Below are positions 9,742 to 18,894 of a stretch of DNA of 64,000 nt, one piece after another. Both the position numbers and the translations under genes were made by a program. Every line of letters starts with the position of its first letter. Position 1 is the stretch's first letter. The DNA comes from Saccharibacillus sacchari DSM 19268 (GTDB lineage: Bacteria; Bacillota; Bacilli; Paenibacillales; Paenibacillaceae), in NCBI RefSeq assembly GCF_000585395.1, contig NZ_KK073875.1:4846274-4910273 (forward strand). The letters are read 5' to 3'. The notes beneath the pieces are model-generated. The model was not told the DNA's origin and did no database searches. It saw only the letters and a list, made by a program, of their open reading frames with translations.

Positions 9742-12700
9742 TTATCGATTCTCCTCCTTCAGGCCGTCCTCGTCCTTTTCGTCGAACATTTCCCAAATCC
9801 GGTCTTTGCCCGGCTTGCCCAAATGATTATAGCCGGCATGATCCAAGCTTTCGTCGAACTGGCAAACCGAACGGTACGGACAGAAGTCGCAAGCCGTCTC
9901 CTGCTGGATACGGTAAGGACGAGCTTCCGATTCGCCTTCCGTGATCCGTTTGCCGATGCCCGCGATATTACGGCGTACCCCTTTTAGCAAAGACTCCCAC
10001 TGCTTGGGATCGGCGACGGCAGAGCTGCTGTAGAAGCTTCCGTCTTTTTTGACCGCGACCGGAATAACGGGCGATTGTCCGCTGGCAAGCGTTCGGTCCA
10101 TTTTGGCGACCACGTCCGCGTCCGCCAACACCAACCCTTTCATTTTGAACCGCTTGAGCATTTCCTGCGATGCCGCATCCGCAGCCAATCCGTTTTGCGA
10201 AGAAAGCAGCGGATTTTGCACGTGGAAATACAGCGTTCCGGCCGGAAGCGCAGGAGCACCGATCCACTGCTCAGCATGCGTCAAAATGACATCCAGATAG
10301 GTCAACATTTGCAGCGACAGACCGTAGTAGACTTCGTGCAGCTTTAAATCTTTCGAGCTGGATTTGTAGTCGATGACGCGCAGCAGCAAGCCTTCGTCGC
10401 CTTCCGCCACGTCGACCCGGTCGATCCGTCCGATGATTTCCATGGTGCAGCCGTTATCCAGCTCGAAGGTGAGCGCCGGAATGTCTTTGCCCGGACCGAA
10501 ATCGACTTCGATCCCGAGAGGTTCGAAATCGCCTCTTCGCGCATGTTCGCCCAAAATGACCGAAGCGCGGCCGACGATATCCATCAACTTGCGCGAAATG
10601 TATCCGTAACGGCTTGTGCTGAACAAGATTTCTCCTTGCAGCCTAGGTGCGATCTTGTCGACCGATGCGCGCGCTTCCGCCAAACATTCTTCGGCCGACA
10701 GCGAACCCCAGCTCCGGTTTTCCAGCTTCAGCCGCATCGCGATATCGCTGAGCGCCGCATGGAACAACTGTCCGATATCGGGCGCGTTCAACTTGTACAA
10801 TTGACGTTCTTTGAGCTTCAAACCGTGCGAAGCAAAATGCGAAAAGGCGCAAGCCGTGAATTTTTCCATCCGGGAAACGCTGGAACGCAGATTTCGGCCG
10901 TACAAACGCACGCTGGTATCGCGGGTCAACCGATCCGAATCGTTGGCATACACCAATGAAGCCAATCGGCTGTTCAGCAAAGCCTCCCGCTTCGGATCGC
11001 CTTGATATGCGCCGAGCGCCTCCCACCAGACCGGATGAATTTCCGCGCCCGTTTTCCACAATCGAAGCTGGGCCAGCAGATGCGGCAGCGTCGGCTCGGG
11101 CCGCGTGATAAAACGCTCGTAATCGGCTCGTTCCATGCCGACTGCCGGCAGTCCTTGTTCGCGGCGTTCGCGAATAAACGGGAACGCCGCGCGCAGGTCG
11201 AGCACGATTTCCGAAGGCAGCAAAGGCTTGTCCTCGTCGTCGCTAAGCGCATAACTTAACCATAGCTTATGCGCAGCGCTCGTCAGCGTATGGTAAACGA
11301 GCAGCTTTTCGTCCAGCATTCGGCGTTCCGAACCCGGCGACAATTCCAAGCCGCTCTCGGCCAGGCGGATCCGCTCCGGCTCGCTGAGCAGTCCGCTTTG
11401 CACGGGAGCGAGCGGCACGACGCCGTCGTTCAATCCCAGCACGAACGCGTAACGAAGATCCAGCGGCCGCGTGCGGTCCATATCGCCGAGCAGCACGCGG
11501 TCAAGCGCGGGAGGCACAAGGCCCAGCGTCAATCCGGCGATTCCGGTTTCCAGCATCCCTGCGAATTCCTCGACCGTAACCTTCTCGTCGTCGATCAACT
11601 CCGCGATTTGGTCCAACAGATCGAGCAGCGCTCCCCAAATTTGCCGATTCACGTCGGCTGACTGCGGATCGCCGGCTTCGGCTGCTTCACGCGCCAATCG
11701 ATCGAGCCGCTGCGGAACTTCGGCCGCTTCCAGCATCCGATACACGCTCTCGCACATCTCTCTTGCCGTCTCGGCCTGCTTCAAATTCTTTTCGAAATCC
11801 GACAACGGAGCCACGATGCGGTCCCGGCAAGCTTCCAGACGCGCCATTCTGGCTTCCGCTTCCTCGGCGGCTTCCTGCGCGACCGGACGGCCTTCGTCGT
11901 CCAAGGAGAGCTTCGGCGCTTCGCGCCACGGACGGCCGTCCGTCCATCTTGTGCCGCGAATGCCGGAAGCGAGCACGAAATTCTCCAGCCGATCCAGTTC
12001 CGTGCGCGTGATGCTGCCGTCTTCCGGCAGCATCAGGTCCGTTTTGACGCAGCGGAACACGTCCTCGTACTGCCAGCGACGAAGCACGACATCCAGCGCG
12101 GCGCGCACGAATTCGGATAACGGATGATGCAGTACGCCTTTTCGGCGGTCCGTGAACACGGGAATCCCGTAATCTTCGAGCACCGGCGCCAGCACGGATT
12201 CATAATCGTCCAGACTGCGCACGAATACGGCCATATCGCGATAACGAACGCCTTTTTCCCGGGCCAACCGAAGCATCTCGCGCGCTGCGGCATCGGCTTC
12301 GGCCCGTCGATTGTCCGCCGCGTGCAAGGTAATGCCCGGTTCTCCGTCCGCGTTCAGCGGAACCTCTCCGTTCAAGCCGCCGCGTGCAGAACTTCGGTCT
12401 CCGCGCAGTTCGGCTTCCAGCCTTGCCAGCATCGGACTGGAAGCAAATCTCGGCAGTTCTCCCGGCTCTTCCGAAACAATCTCGCATCCGTGATCCAATG
12501 CTTCGGCCAACTTGCGCAGCTTGCGATAGGTCGTCCCGGTCTGGTGGAACAGATCCAGGTCGCCGGGCTGTTCGCCGCCGTCGTAAGGACGATCCAAAGT
12601 TAACGAGCAAACGACCGAATCCGCCGTGCCGAGCAGCGCGCCGATCACTTCATACTCGCGCGGCGTAAAGCTGTCGAAGCCGTCGATCCAAATCTCCGCT

Positions 12701-13299
12701 CCTTTTACCAATGAAGAATCGTTCAATTGGCCCGCCAGGCGAATCAACGTATCTTCGGAATCGACGTACAGCTCGGATAGCTTTCCTTCAAAATCCTGAT
12801 AGATCGGCAGCGCGTCCTCCAACTTCTCGCGCAGCAGCGGGGAATGGCCGATCGAGACCAAGTCGCTCATATGTTCTTCCAATAAAACGGAATCGATCTT
12901 GTAGCGCTTGAGTTCCGTATACAAGTCGTTCAGTTTAGCGATAAATCCGGGCTGCTCGCTGGAAGCGCCGAACAGACGAAGATCGCTGCGCCGTTCGCGC
13001 AGAAGACGATACAGCAGCATCCGCTTCCCTTCGTCTCCGATTGCCGTCAGCGCCGATCCGCCCGTCTCCTGCATAACGCGATAGGCCAGTCGGTGAAAAC
13101 TTACGACCTGCGCGCGCAGGCTTCCTCCTCCTTCTTCCCGAGCAAACAAGGCGTACTCGCTTTGAAAAGTCGATTGCTCCGGCACGATCAGCAGCATGGG
13201 CGGCCCCAACGGATCGGTTTTCATTTTAGTACGCATCTCATCCAGTATCCGGGTTGTTTTGCCGCTGCCCGAACGTCCGAGTCTAATTTGTAACGTCAT
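9742..13299 (-). CDS. addB: ATP-dependent helicase/deoxyribonuclease subunit B (AddB)
   Basis: A 1185-residue AddB, the second helicase-like/nuclease subunit of AddAB. Walker A GRSGSGKT is at residues 8-15. The C-terminal nuclease domain carries the iron-sulphur cysteines: one in FTACAFSHF about 370 residues from the end, and three in CDFCPYRSVC near 1143-1152. The ribosome site AAGGAGG precedes the ATG. It is the first gene of the addB-addA-sbcD-sbcC run. Confidence 0.96.
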   Translation of the reverse strand: MTLQIRLGRSGSGKTTRILDEMRTKMKTDPLGPPMLLIVPEQSTFQSEYALFAREEGGGSLRAQVVSFHRLAYRVMQETGGSALTAIGDEGKRMLLYRLLRERRSDLRLFGASSEQPGFIAKLNDLYTELKRYKIDSVLLEEHMSDLVSIGHSPLLREKLEDALPIYQDFEGKLSELYVDSEDTLIRLAGQLNDSSLVKGAEIWIDGFDSFTPREYEVIGALLGTADSVVCSLTLDRPYDGGEQPGDLDLFHQTGTTYRKLRKLAEALDHGCEIVSEEPGELPRFASSPMLARLEAELRGDRSSARGGLNGEVPLNADGEPGITLHAADNRRAEADAAAREMLRLAREKGVRYRDMAVFVRSLDDYESVLAPVLEDYGIPVFTDRRKGVLHHPLSEFVRAALDVVLRRWQYEDVFRCVKTDLMLPEDGSITRTELDRLENFVLASGIRGTRWTDGRPWREAPKLSLDDEGRPVAQEAAEEAEARMARLEACRDRIVAPLSDFEKNLKQAETAREMCESVYRMLEAAEVPQRLDRLAREAAEAGDPQSADVNRQIWGALLDLLDQIAELIDDEKVTVEEFAGMLETGIAGLTLGLVPPALDRVLLGDMDRTRPLDLRYAFVLGLNDGVVPLAPVQSGLLSEPERIRLAESGLELSPGSERRMLDEKLLVYHTLTSAAHKLWLSYALSDDEDKPLLPSEIVLDLRAAFPFIRERREQGLPAVGMERADYERFITRPEPTLPHLLAQLRLWKTGAEIHPVWWEALGAYQGDPKREALLNSRLASLVYANDSDRLTRDTSVRLYGRNLRSSVSRMEKFTACAFSHFASHGLKLKERQLYKLNAPDIGQLFHAALSDIAMRLKLENRSWGSLSAEECLAEARASVDKIAPRLQGEILFSTSRYGYISRKLMDIVGRASVILGEHARRGDFEPLGIEVDFGPGKDIPALTFELDNGCTMEIIGRIDRVDVAEGDEGLLLRVIDYKSSSKDLKLHEVYYGLSLQMLTYLDVILTHAEQWIGAPALPAGTLYFHVQNPLLSSQNGLAADAASQEMLKRFKMKGLVLADADVVAKMDRTLASGQSPVIPVAVKKDGSFYSSSAVADPKQWESLLKGVRRNIAGIGKRITEGESEARPYRIQQETACDFCPYRSVCQFDESLDHAGYNHLGKPGKDRIWEMFDEKDEDGLKEENR

Positions 13300-13372
13300 C
13301 GGCCGATGGCCTCCTTATTTTGCAAACTTTAGCGGTTGCTTCACCTATATAGTATACCTGATTCGAGCAAAC

Positions 13373-13396
13373 AAAAAAAGAACATACGTTCTTGTT
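13373..13396 (-). terminator. Weak intrinsic terminator after the 127-residue membrane protein gene
   Basis: On the minus strand AAGAAC and GTTCTT form a six-pair hairpin with loop GTAT, followed by a run of T. The stem is short, so it is scored low. Confidence 0.4.
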
Positions 13397-13400
13397 ATAT

Positions 13401-13784
13401 TCAATGCTTACGTCCGGTTATTCTGCGCCAAATTCGACGGGGAATATTCAAAGCCAGCATAAATCCGACCAAGATCGGCGAAATGCCTCCCATAATCGCT
13501 GCTCCGAGCCATGCTCCGTCACTGTCTTCGCCGATGACATACCCTACCCAGGCGCCCAAGCCGGTCAATATTCCGCAAAAGAAAAGGATGGTTATCCAGA
13601 AACCGACCGTAGACGCAAAGTCGCGCAAGATCTCGCCCGGCAGCGCACGTACCTCTCGGCGCAGATCGTCACGGTTCTGAATATTTTCGTATTGTCCCGC
13701 CAACGAATCGGTACTTTGGCCGCTGCTTGATTTTTTTAAACCACGATCTTTTTTGTTGTTCCTTTCGTTTGTTTCCCCGTTCAC
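13401..13784 (-). CDS. Small hypothetical membrane protein
   Basis: A 127-residue protein not recognised as a named family. Residues 1-50 are charged and polar, followed by two hydrophobic segments (about 61-83 and 90-113) with a short acidic turn (GEDSDG) between, and an Arg/Lys-rich tail. This looks like a two-helix membrane protein. It starts at GTG with the ribosome site AGGGAGG. The gene sits alone between addB and the rlmI-like methyltransferase, both on the same strand, and terminators separate it from its neighbours. The function is unknown. Confidence 0.7.
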   Translation of the reverse strand: MNGETNERNNKKDRGLKKSSSGQSTDSLAGQYENIQNRDDLRREVRALPGEILRDFASTVGFWITILFFCGILTGLGAWVGYVIGEDSDGAWLGAAIMGGISPILVGFMLALNIPRRIWRRITGRKH

Positions 13785-13936
13785 AACGATTCCTCCCTGA
13801 TCTCAGACATTTTGGATGATCGTGTTTGCAACTCGAACGTAGACCTCGTTTCGAAAACGGTCAACGCCCTAACAGCCTCTTTTATAGCGTACGACGGGAA
13901 GAAGCCGATTTCAAACATTGACAGCTCTAATGAAAA

Positions 13937-13972
13937 AAGCTTGCTTCCCGCCCAAAAGCGAAAAGCAAGCTT
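13937..13972 (-). terminator. Intrinsic terminator of the RlmI-like gene
   Basis: AAGCTTGCTT (13937-13946) pairs perfectly with AAGCAAGCTT (13963-13972), followed on the minus strand by TTTTTTC. It lies 45 bases after the methyltransferase stop codon. Confidence 0.8.
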
Positions 13973-14017
13973 GAATAAATCTCCAGTAAGGAAAAAGATT
14001 AACGTTTGCGCGAACAC

Positions 14018-15367
14018 TTAACGGCTGCGCACTTCGAAAATCGCGAACTTCAGATAATGCCCTTCTTCCACGCCGGAAATTTGCGGATGGTCTTTGCCTG
14101 CGGCGCGCCATTCGATCAGACGCAGCGTTTTGCCTGCATCGCGCGCAGCTTCCTGAATCGTCTCCAGGAACAAGTCCGGACGCATATGGTACGAGCAGCT
14201 GGCCGTTACCAGATAACCGCCTTCGCTGACCAGCTTCATGCCGTGCAGGTTAATGTCTTTATAACCGCGAACCGCGCCTTTGACTGCCGAACGACTTTTG
14301 GCGAATGCGGGCGGGTCAAGAATCACGACGTCCCAGCTGCGGCCGCCGCCTGCCGGCATCGGTACGGACGTGTCCACTTTGGACAAGCCTTCGGCGCGGC
14401 GTTTGCGTTCTTCGAGTCCTTTGACGTTTTCCCGCAAGTAATCGAACGCGTCGGCGACCACGAACTCGACGCGGTCGTCAAAGCCGTTCAGGCCGACATT
14501 CTCGCGCGCGCTTTCGATCGCATGCGCCGAAATGTCGAGGCAGGTGACTTTTTTGGCGCCGTATTCGCAGGCGTGCAGCGTAAAGCTGCCCGTATGCGAG
14601 AAGCATTCCAGCACCGTCGCGCCGTCCCAGTACGGGAACTCGACGACTTTGCCGTTTTTGTTGACCGGGCGGCTTTCGCCTTCTACGTCCTGAAGCTCGA
14701 TCCCGCTGCGTTCGCCCCATCCGGTCATGAGCGGACGGATCGAAGCTCGGTTTTCCCGTTGATCGAAGAAATAGCCCGTTTTCTGGCCCTGTTCGATATC
14801 GACTTTGATCAGCAGGTCGTTTTCTTTGACGGTCACGTGACGCGGGCATTCGCCGTACAGAACTCCCGTCGTCTCTTCCAAACCTTCGAGATTTCTGACC
14901 GACACGTCGCTGCGCTCGTAAATGCCTGTCGGACGCATCACTTCGACCAATGCGCTGACGATCTCGGCGCGACGGCGGTCCATGCCGAGCGTCAGGATTT
15001 GCACGACCAGCACATCATCGAACCGATCCACGATTAAGCCCGGCAAAAAGTCGGCTTCGCCGTAAACAAGACGATAAGCCGTTCCGTTAACAAAACGATC
15101 GCGGTGGCGCAAGCAATCCCGGAAACGCGAAACGAAAAAGGCTTCGTCCATCTGTTCGACCGTTCCGTGAGACAACAGACGGACGGTGATTTGCGAATTT
15201 TCGTTATAATATCCCGTACCCAGCGGCTTGCCGCGATGATCGGTCACTTGTACCAGATCGCCGGGCGCCGGATTTCCTTCCGTACTTGAGATCTCGCTTT
15301 TATAAATCCACGGATGGCCTTCTTCAAGACGCTTTTTCCGGTTCTTGTCCAATATGACTTTTGCCAA
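14018..15367 (-). CDS. rlmI: Class I SAM-dependent rRNA methyltransferase, RlmI family
   Basis: A 449-residue protein with an N-terminal PUA domain (about 1-75), a central EEHEE-type region and a Rossmann methyltransferase domain. Visible motifs are TGYFFDQRENR, the SAM loop ECFSHTGSF and the catalytic VILDPPAFAKS. Family members methylate cytosine C5 in 23S rRNA. Compared with the core family there are two extra segments: one of about 25 residues between the DQRENR and SAM motifs, and one rich in Lys/Arg/Gly before the DPPAF motif. The exact target base is inferred from family only. Confidence 0.88.
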   Translation of the reverse strand: MAKVILDKNRKKRLEEGHPWIYKSEISSTEGNPAPGDLVQVTDHRGKPLGTGYYNENSQITVRLLSHGTVEQMDEAFFVSRFRDCLRHRDRFVNGTAYRLVYGEADFLPGLIVDRFDDVLVVQILTLGMDRRRAEIVSALVEVMRPTGIYERSDVSVRNLEGLEETTGVLYGECPRHVTVKENDLLIKVDIEQGQKTGYFFDQRENRASIRPLMTGWGERSGIELQDVEGESRPVNKNGKVVEFPYWDGATVLECFSHTGSFTLHACEYGAKKVTCLDISAHAIESARENVGLNGFDDRVEFVVADAFDYLRENVKGLEERKRRAEGLSKVDTSVPMPAGGGRSWDVVILDPPAFAKSRSAVKGAVRGYKDINLHGMKLVSEGGYLVTASCSYHMRPDLFLETIQEAARDAGKTLRLIEWRAAGKDHPQISGVEEGHYLKFAIFEVRSR

Positions 15368-15410
15368 ATTGCTTCCTCCTCAAATTGCCGCCCGTATGCG
15401 AAGCTGTAAA

Positions 15411-15842
15411 CTACAGTTTCAACCCGAGCATTTCCATGGCCGATCTCAGAATCGGATGGTTGTTCTCATAACCTGATTTCTTGTGCAGGATCAAAGCTTC
15501 CTCCGGCGAAAACCATTCCACGCCCCTGATTTCTTCCTGTTGGGCACGCAATTCGCCTCCGAGCGCTTCGACCAAATAATAACGGACCTCTTTGTCGACA
15601 AGCCCGTACTTTTCGTTCTCGTATTGATAGCGAATAATGTCCACGAGTTGGATGATCCGGCCTTCGATACCCGTCTCCTCGCGGATTTCGCGCAATGCCG
15701 CTTCGCGCGGCGTCTCGCCCGGCTCGCGTTTGCCTTTGGCCAACGATACTTTGCCGTAGCGATCCTGGATCAGTTGGATTTGCAGCCGTCCGTCCTCTGT
15801 ACGATAGACGACGCCGCCCGCCGATATTTCCGTTCTGCTCAC
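15411..15842 (-). CDS. Nudix hydrolase
   Basis: A 143-residue Nudix-family pyrophosphohydrolase. The Nudix box matches GX5EX7REUXEEXGU, beginning GKREPGE near residue 37 and ending REETGI. The start is GTG, with a GGAGAG ribosome site just upstream. The gene lies between mtaB and the RlmI-like methyltransferase on the same strand. The substrate (nucleoside diphosphate-X) cannot be named; the overall form resembles short MutT/Ap4A-type enzymes. Confidence 0.88.
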   Translation of the reverse strand: MSRTEISAGGVVYRTEDGRLQIQLIQDRYGKVSLAKGKREPGETPREAALREIREETGIEGRIIQLVDIIRYQYENEKYGLVDKEVRYYLVEALGGELRAQQEEIRGVEWFSPEEALILHKKSGYENNHPILRSAMEMLGLKL

Positions 15843-15882
15843 CGTCTTCTCTCCTTATCCGTGCTCTACCTTTTCGCAAGCA

Positions 15883-15914
15883 AAGGGACTTCGCAACCTC
15901 CGGCGAAGTCCCTT
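15883..15914. terminator. Hairpin after mtaB, probable terminator
   Basis: AAGGGACTTCGC and GCGAAGTCCCTT (15883-15894 and 15903-15914) form a perfect 12-pair stem 36 bases after the mtaB stop. The T-run after it is poor, so termination may be partial. Confidence 0.6.
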
Positions 15915-15950
15915 CTGCCTACGTCCCCGCAATCGGCCGAAAAACCGAGT

Positions 15951-17294
15951 TTAGGATACCGACGGCGTGCGCACTTCATCCAGAACGCGCAGCAGTTGAC
16001 CCCGACATTCGTTTGCGCCCGCTTCCGTAATCTTGACGCGGCACAGTTGGCCCTGAAGCTCCTGCGAGCCTTCGAACACGATTGTCAGATAGTTGTCGCT
16101 GTGCCCGCCGACGAAACCTTGCGGATACGTCCCTTTTTCGTTTTTCTCCGGGATGACGTCCACGACTTCGCCGATGAACTTTTGCGCATATTCCAACTGC
16201 ATCTTTTCCGACAGCTCGATCAGTTCATGCACGCGCGCGTTTTTGATTTCTTCATCCACCTGATCGTCCATACGCGCGGCAGGCGTGCCTGTGCGCTGGG
16301 AGTACGGGAACACGTGCATTTCGGAGAAACCGATGTTTTTCATAAAGTCATAACCGTTTTGATACATTTCATCCGTTTCGCCCGGGAAGCCGACGATCAC
16401 GTCGGTCGTGATGGCCACGTCCGGCATCGCTTCGCGAATGCGCGCGATCTTCTCGGCGAATTCGGCAGTGGTGTACTTGCGGCGCATTCTTTTCAATACG
16501 GAGTCGTCGCCCGCTTGCAGCGGAATATGGAAGTGACGGCACATCTTGGTCGAACGCTTCAACACTTCCAGCATCTTGTCGTCGATTTGGCTGGCTTCGA
16601 TCGAACTGATGCGGATCCGCTCCAGCCCTTCGACTTTATCCAACTCTTCCATCAGGTCCGACAGTCGGTAGTTTTCCATATCGTCGCCGTAGCCGCCCGT
16701 ATGAATGCCGGTCAGCACGATCTCCTTATAGCCTGCTGCCACCAGTTGACGCGCTTGCGCGAGCACGCTTTGCGGTTCGCGGCTGCGGGACAGTCCGCGC
16801 GACCACGGAATGATGCAGAAGGTGCAGAAGTTGTTGCAGCCTTCCTGAATTTTCAGGAACGCGCGGGTATGACCGTTGAAGCTCGGCACGTCCAACTCTT
16901 CGAACGTCCGCGTCTTCATGATGTTGCGCACGGCATTGATCGGCTCTCGCTTGGCTTGAATCTCGTCGACGAGCGGCAGAATCTTCTCGCGGTCCTGCGT
17001 GCCGATCACCAGATCGACGCCCGGAATTTCCAGAATCTCGGCCGCGGACGTCTGCGCGTAGCAGCCCGTCACCGCGACGATGGCATTCGGATTGCGGCGG
17101 ACCGCGCGGCGAATGATCTGACGGCTTTTTTTGTCGCCCGTATTGGTGACCGTACAGGTGTTGATCAGATAAACGTCCGCCGTCTGATCAAACTCCACCT
17201 GCTCGTATCCGTCTTTTTTGAACAGCTGCCAAATGGCTTCCGTATCGTAGAAATTGACTTTGCAACCCAGCGTATAAAAAGCAACTGATGGCAT
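15951..17294 (-). CDS. mtaB: tRNA (N6-threonylcarbamoyladenosine-C2)-methylthiotransferase
   Basis: A 447-residue radical SAM methylthiotransferase that converts t6A37 to ms2t6A in tRNA. The N-terminal UPF0004 domain begins YTLGCKVNFYDTE with further cysteines in INTCTVTN and TGCYAQ. The radical SAM cluster CNNFCTFC follows, and a C-terminal TRAM domain is present. The chosen ATG has the ribosome site GGGAGGAAG and overlaps the rsmE stop by one base (TAATG), indicating coupling; an upstream start would extend 14 residues into rsmE. Confidence 0.95.
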   Translation of the reverse strand: MPSVAFYTLGCKVNFYDTEAIWQLFKKDGYEQVEFDQTADVYLINTCTVTNTGDKKSRQIIRRAVRRNPNAIVAVTGCYAQTSAAEILEIPGVDLVIGTQDREKILPLVDEIQAKREPINAVRNIMKTRTFEELDVPSFNGHTRAFLKIQEGCNNFCTFCIIPWSRGLSRSREPQSVLAQARQLVAAGYKEIVLTGIHTGGYGDDMENYRLSDLMEELDKVEGLERIRISSIEASQIDDKMLEVLKRSTKMCRHFHIPLQAGDDSVLKRMRRKYTTAEFAEKIARIREAMPDVAITTDVIVGFPGETDEMYQNGYDFMKNIGFSEMHVFPYSQRTGTPAARMDDQVDEEIKNARVHELIELSEKMQLEYAQKFIGEVVDVIPEKNEKGTYPQGFVGGHSDNYLTIVFEGSQELQGQLCRVKITEAGANECRGQLLRVLDEVRTPSVS

Positions 17295-18058
17295 TATAAA
17301 CTTCCTCCCATTTCTCCGGACTCGTACAGGATGCAAGACAGCGCGGTCATTCCCGCCGTCTCCGCTCTCAGGATGCGTTTGCCGAGTCCCGTAATTTTAG
17401 CGCCGGCAGCTTCTGCTTCGTCGGCTTCCCGCTCGGCGAATCCGCCTTCCGGTCCGACGACCAGCAGCACGTTCGCTTCGCCTTCCCGGCGACTTTCCGC
17501 AAACGGACGAACGACGTCGCGCAATTGCAATCCGTTTTCTTTTTCATAACAAAACAGTACCAGATCGTAATTGCCGAACGTCTTCAGCAGCTGCTTATAC
17601 GTGAGCGGCTGCTTGACTTCCGGAATGCGGCTGCGGTGACTTTGCTCTGCGGCTTCCTTGGCGATCTTGCTCCAGCGCTGAAGACGCTTTTCTTCCTTCT
17701 TAGCATCATACTGGACCACTGTCCGCTCGGACAGAAAAGGAACGAACGCATCCGCGCCGATCTCGGTACATTTTTGAATGACCGTCTCCAGCTTGTCACC
17801 CTTGGGCAAGCTCTGGGCGATACTCACCCGGAAACGGGCTTCGTTCTTTTCGGCGATCTCTTCAATGACAGCCGCGATAACTTCGCTTTGCTCGACGATT
17901 TCCAGCTCGGCAAGCACTACGCGCAAGGCACCGTCGCACACGATAATCTTGTCTCCCGCGCGACCGCGCATAACACGGCTGATATGACGCGCATCCTCGC
18001 CGAGAATGCGGACTTTTTCATTTTCGAATTGTTCGTTTTCCACAAAATATCTCTGCAT
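17294..18058 (-). CDS. rsmE: 16S rRNA (uracil1498-N3)-methyltransferase
   Basis: A 254-residue SPOUT methyltransferase that methylates U1498 of 16S rRNA. An N-terminal PUA-like domain is followed by the trefoil-knot domain, with the SAM-binding LLVVGPEGGF and the late motif LGKRILRAETA. The order prmA, rsmE, mtaB is the widely conserved one in Firmicutes; here a site-2 protease gene is inserted between prmA and rsmE. Confidence 0.95.
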   Translation of the reverse strand: MQRYFVENEQFENEKVRILGEDARHISRVMRGRAGDKIIVCDGALRVVLAELEIVEQSEVIAAVIEEIAEKNEARFRVSIAQSLPKGDKLETVIQKCTEIGADAFVPFLSERTVVQYDAKKEEKRLQRWSKIAKEAAEQSHRSRIPEVKQPLTYKQLLKTFGNYDLVLFCYEKENGLQLRDVVRPFAESRREGEANVLLVVGPEGGFAEREADEAEAAGAKITGLGKRILRAETAGMTALSCILYESGEMGGSL

Positions 18059-18195
18059 CGCTCATCCACTTCTCTTCCGTTTTTGACCAAATTCCATCAT
18101 ACACAATTTGGCCTCCGCTGACCAGTAGATGGCGCGAAAAACCGGCATTTCCCTAAGGAAAAGCCGGTCGTTAAGCCTATGGCAAAAGTCTGCGG

Positions 18196-18894
18196 TTATC
18201 CGAAAATCGACGCGCCCCAATTCAGGAACAATTGCATCAGATCTTCGATCCATACATACATGCGACCGATCGTGTTTTCCCGCAACGGCGGAATAAACAC
18301 AATCAACAGGAAAATGAAGATGGAATACGGCTCGATTTGTTGCAGTTTACGACGAATTCGCAGCGGAGCGATATCCTCGATAATCCGATAACCGTCGAGC
18401 GGCGGCAGCGGGATCAGATTGAACAGGAACAGCAGGATGTTCATCTGGATCAGGTAAGCAAAGAAATAAGCCGCCGCTTCCTGCAGTCTGGATACTTCTT
18501 GCGTATAAAAAATCGTACCGTCCATGATCACGACATGCAAAACCCCGTATGCCGACAACGCGGAAAAAATCATGGCTCCGACGAACGCAATCAGCAGATT
18601 GCTGAGCGGGCCGACCGCCGAGACGATAATCCCCATCAACCTCGGTTTGCTAAAATTCTCGCGGGTGACCGGAACGGGACGCGCCCAACCGAATCCGGCA
18701 ACCAGAATCAGGATCATGCCGAGAAAATCGACATGTCGCGCCGGATTCAGCGTGACGCGTCCGAGCAGCTGCGCCGTAGGATCGCCGAATTTGTAAGCCG
18801 CATACGCGTGCGCGAATTCGTGCACGGTAAACGCGATAATCAATACGATCAGAACAAACGGCAGAACGTCCCAAGAAAAGGCCAAAAAGTTCAT
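18196..18894 (-). CDS. Site-2 protease family membrane metalloprotease (M50)
   Basis: A 232-residue polytopic membrane protein with the zinc-protease motif HEFAH at residues 25-29 and the second motif NLIPLPPLDG near 165-174, where the aspartate is the third metal ligand. About five hydrophobic helices are visible. The family (M50B, rhomboid-unrelated) cleaves substrates within the membrane. It has no PDZ domain, so it is not RseP itself. The ATG directly follows the prmA stop codon, so it is translated with prmA. The substrate is unknown. Confidence 0.88.
   Translation of the reverse strand: MNFLAFSWDVLPFVLIVLIIAFTVHEFAHAYAAYKFGDPTAQLLGRVTLNPARHVDFLGMILILVAGFGWARPVPVTRENFSKPRLMGIIVSAVGPLSNLLIAFVGAMIFSALSAYGVLHVVIMDGTIFYTQEVSRLQEAAAYFFAYLIQMNILLFLFNLIPLPPLDGYRIIEDIAPLRIRRKLQQIEPYSIFIFLLIVFIPPLRENTIGRMYVWIEDLMQLFLNWGASIFG

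Noticed and set aside
13781-14017. 78-codon minus-strand frame between the RlmI-like gene and the small membrane protein
   Set aside because: It contains the intrinsic terminator at 13937-13972 and has no ribosome site.
15483-17288. 601-codon plus-strand frame across the Nudix and mtaB genes
   Set aside because: It spans two certain minus-strand genes and has no recognisable domain.
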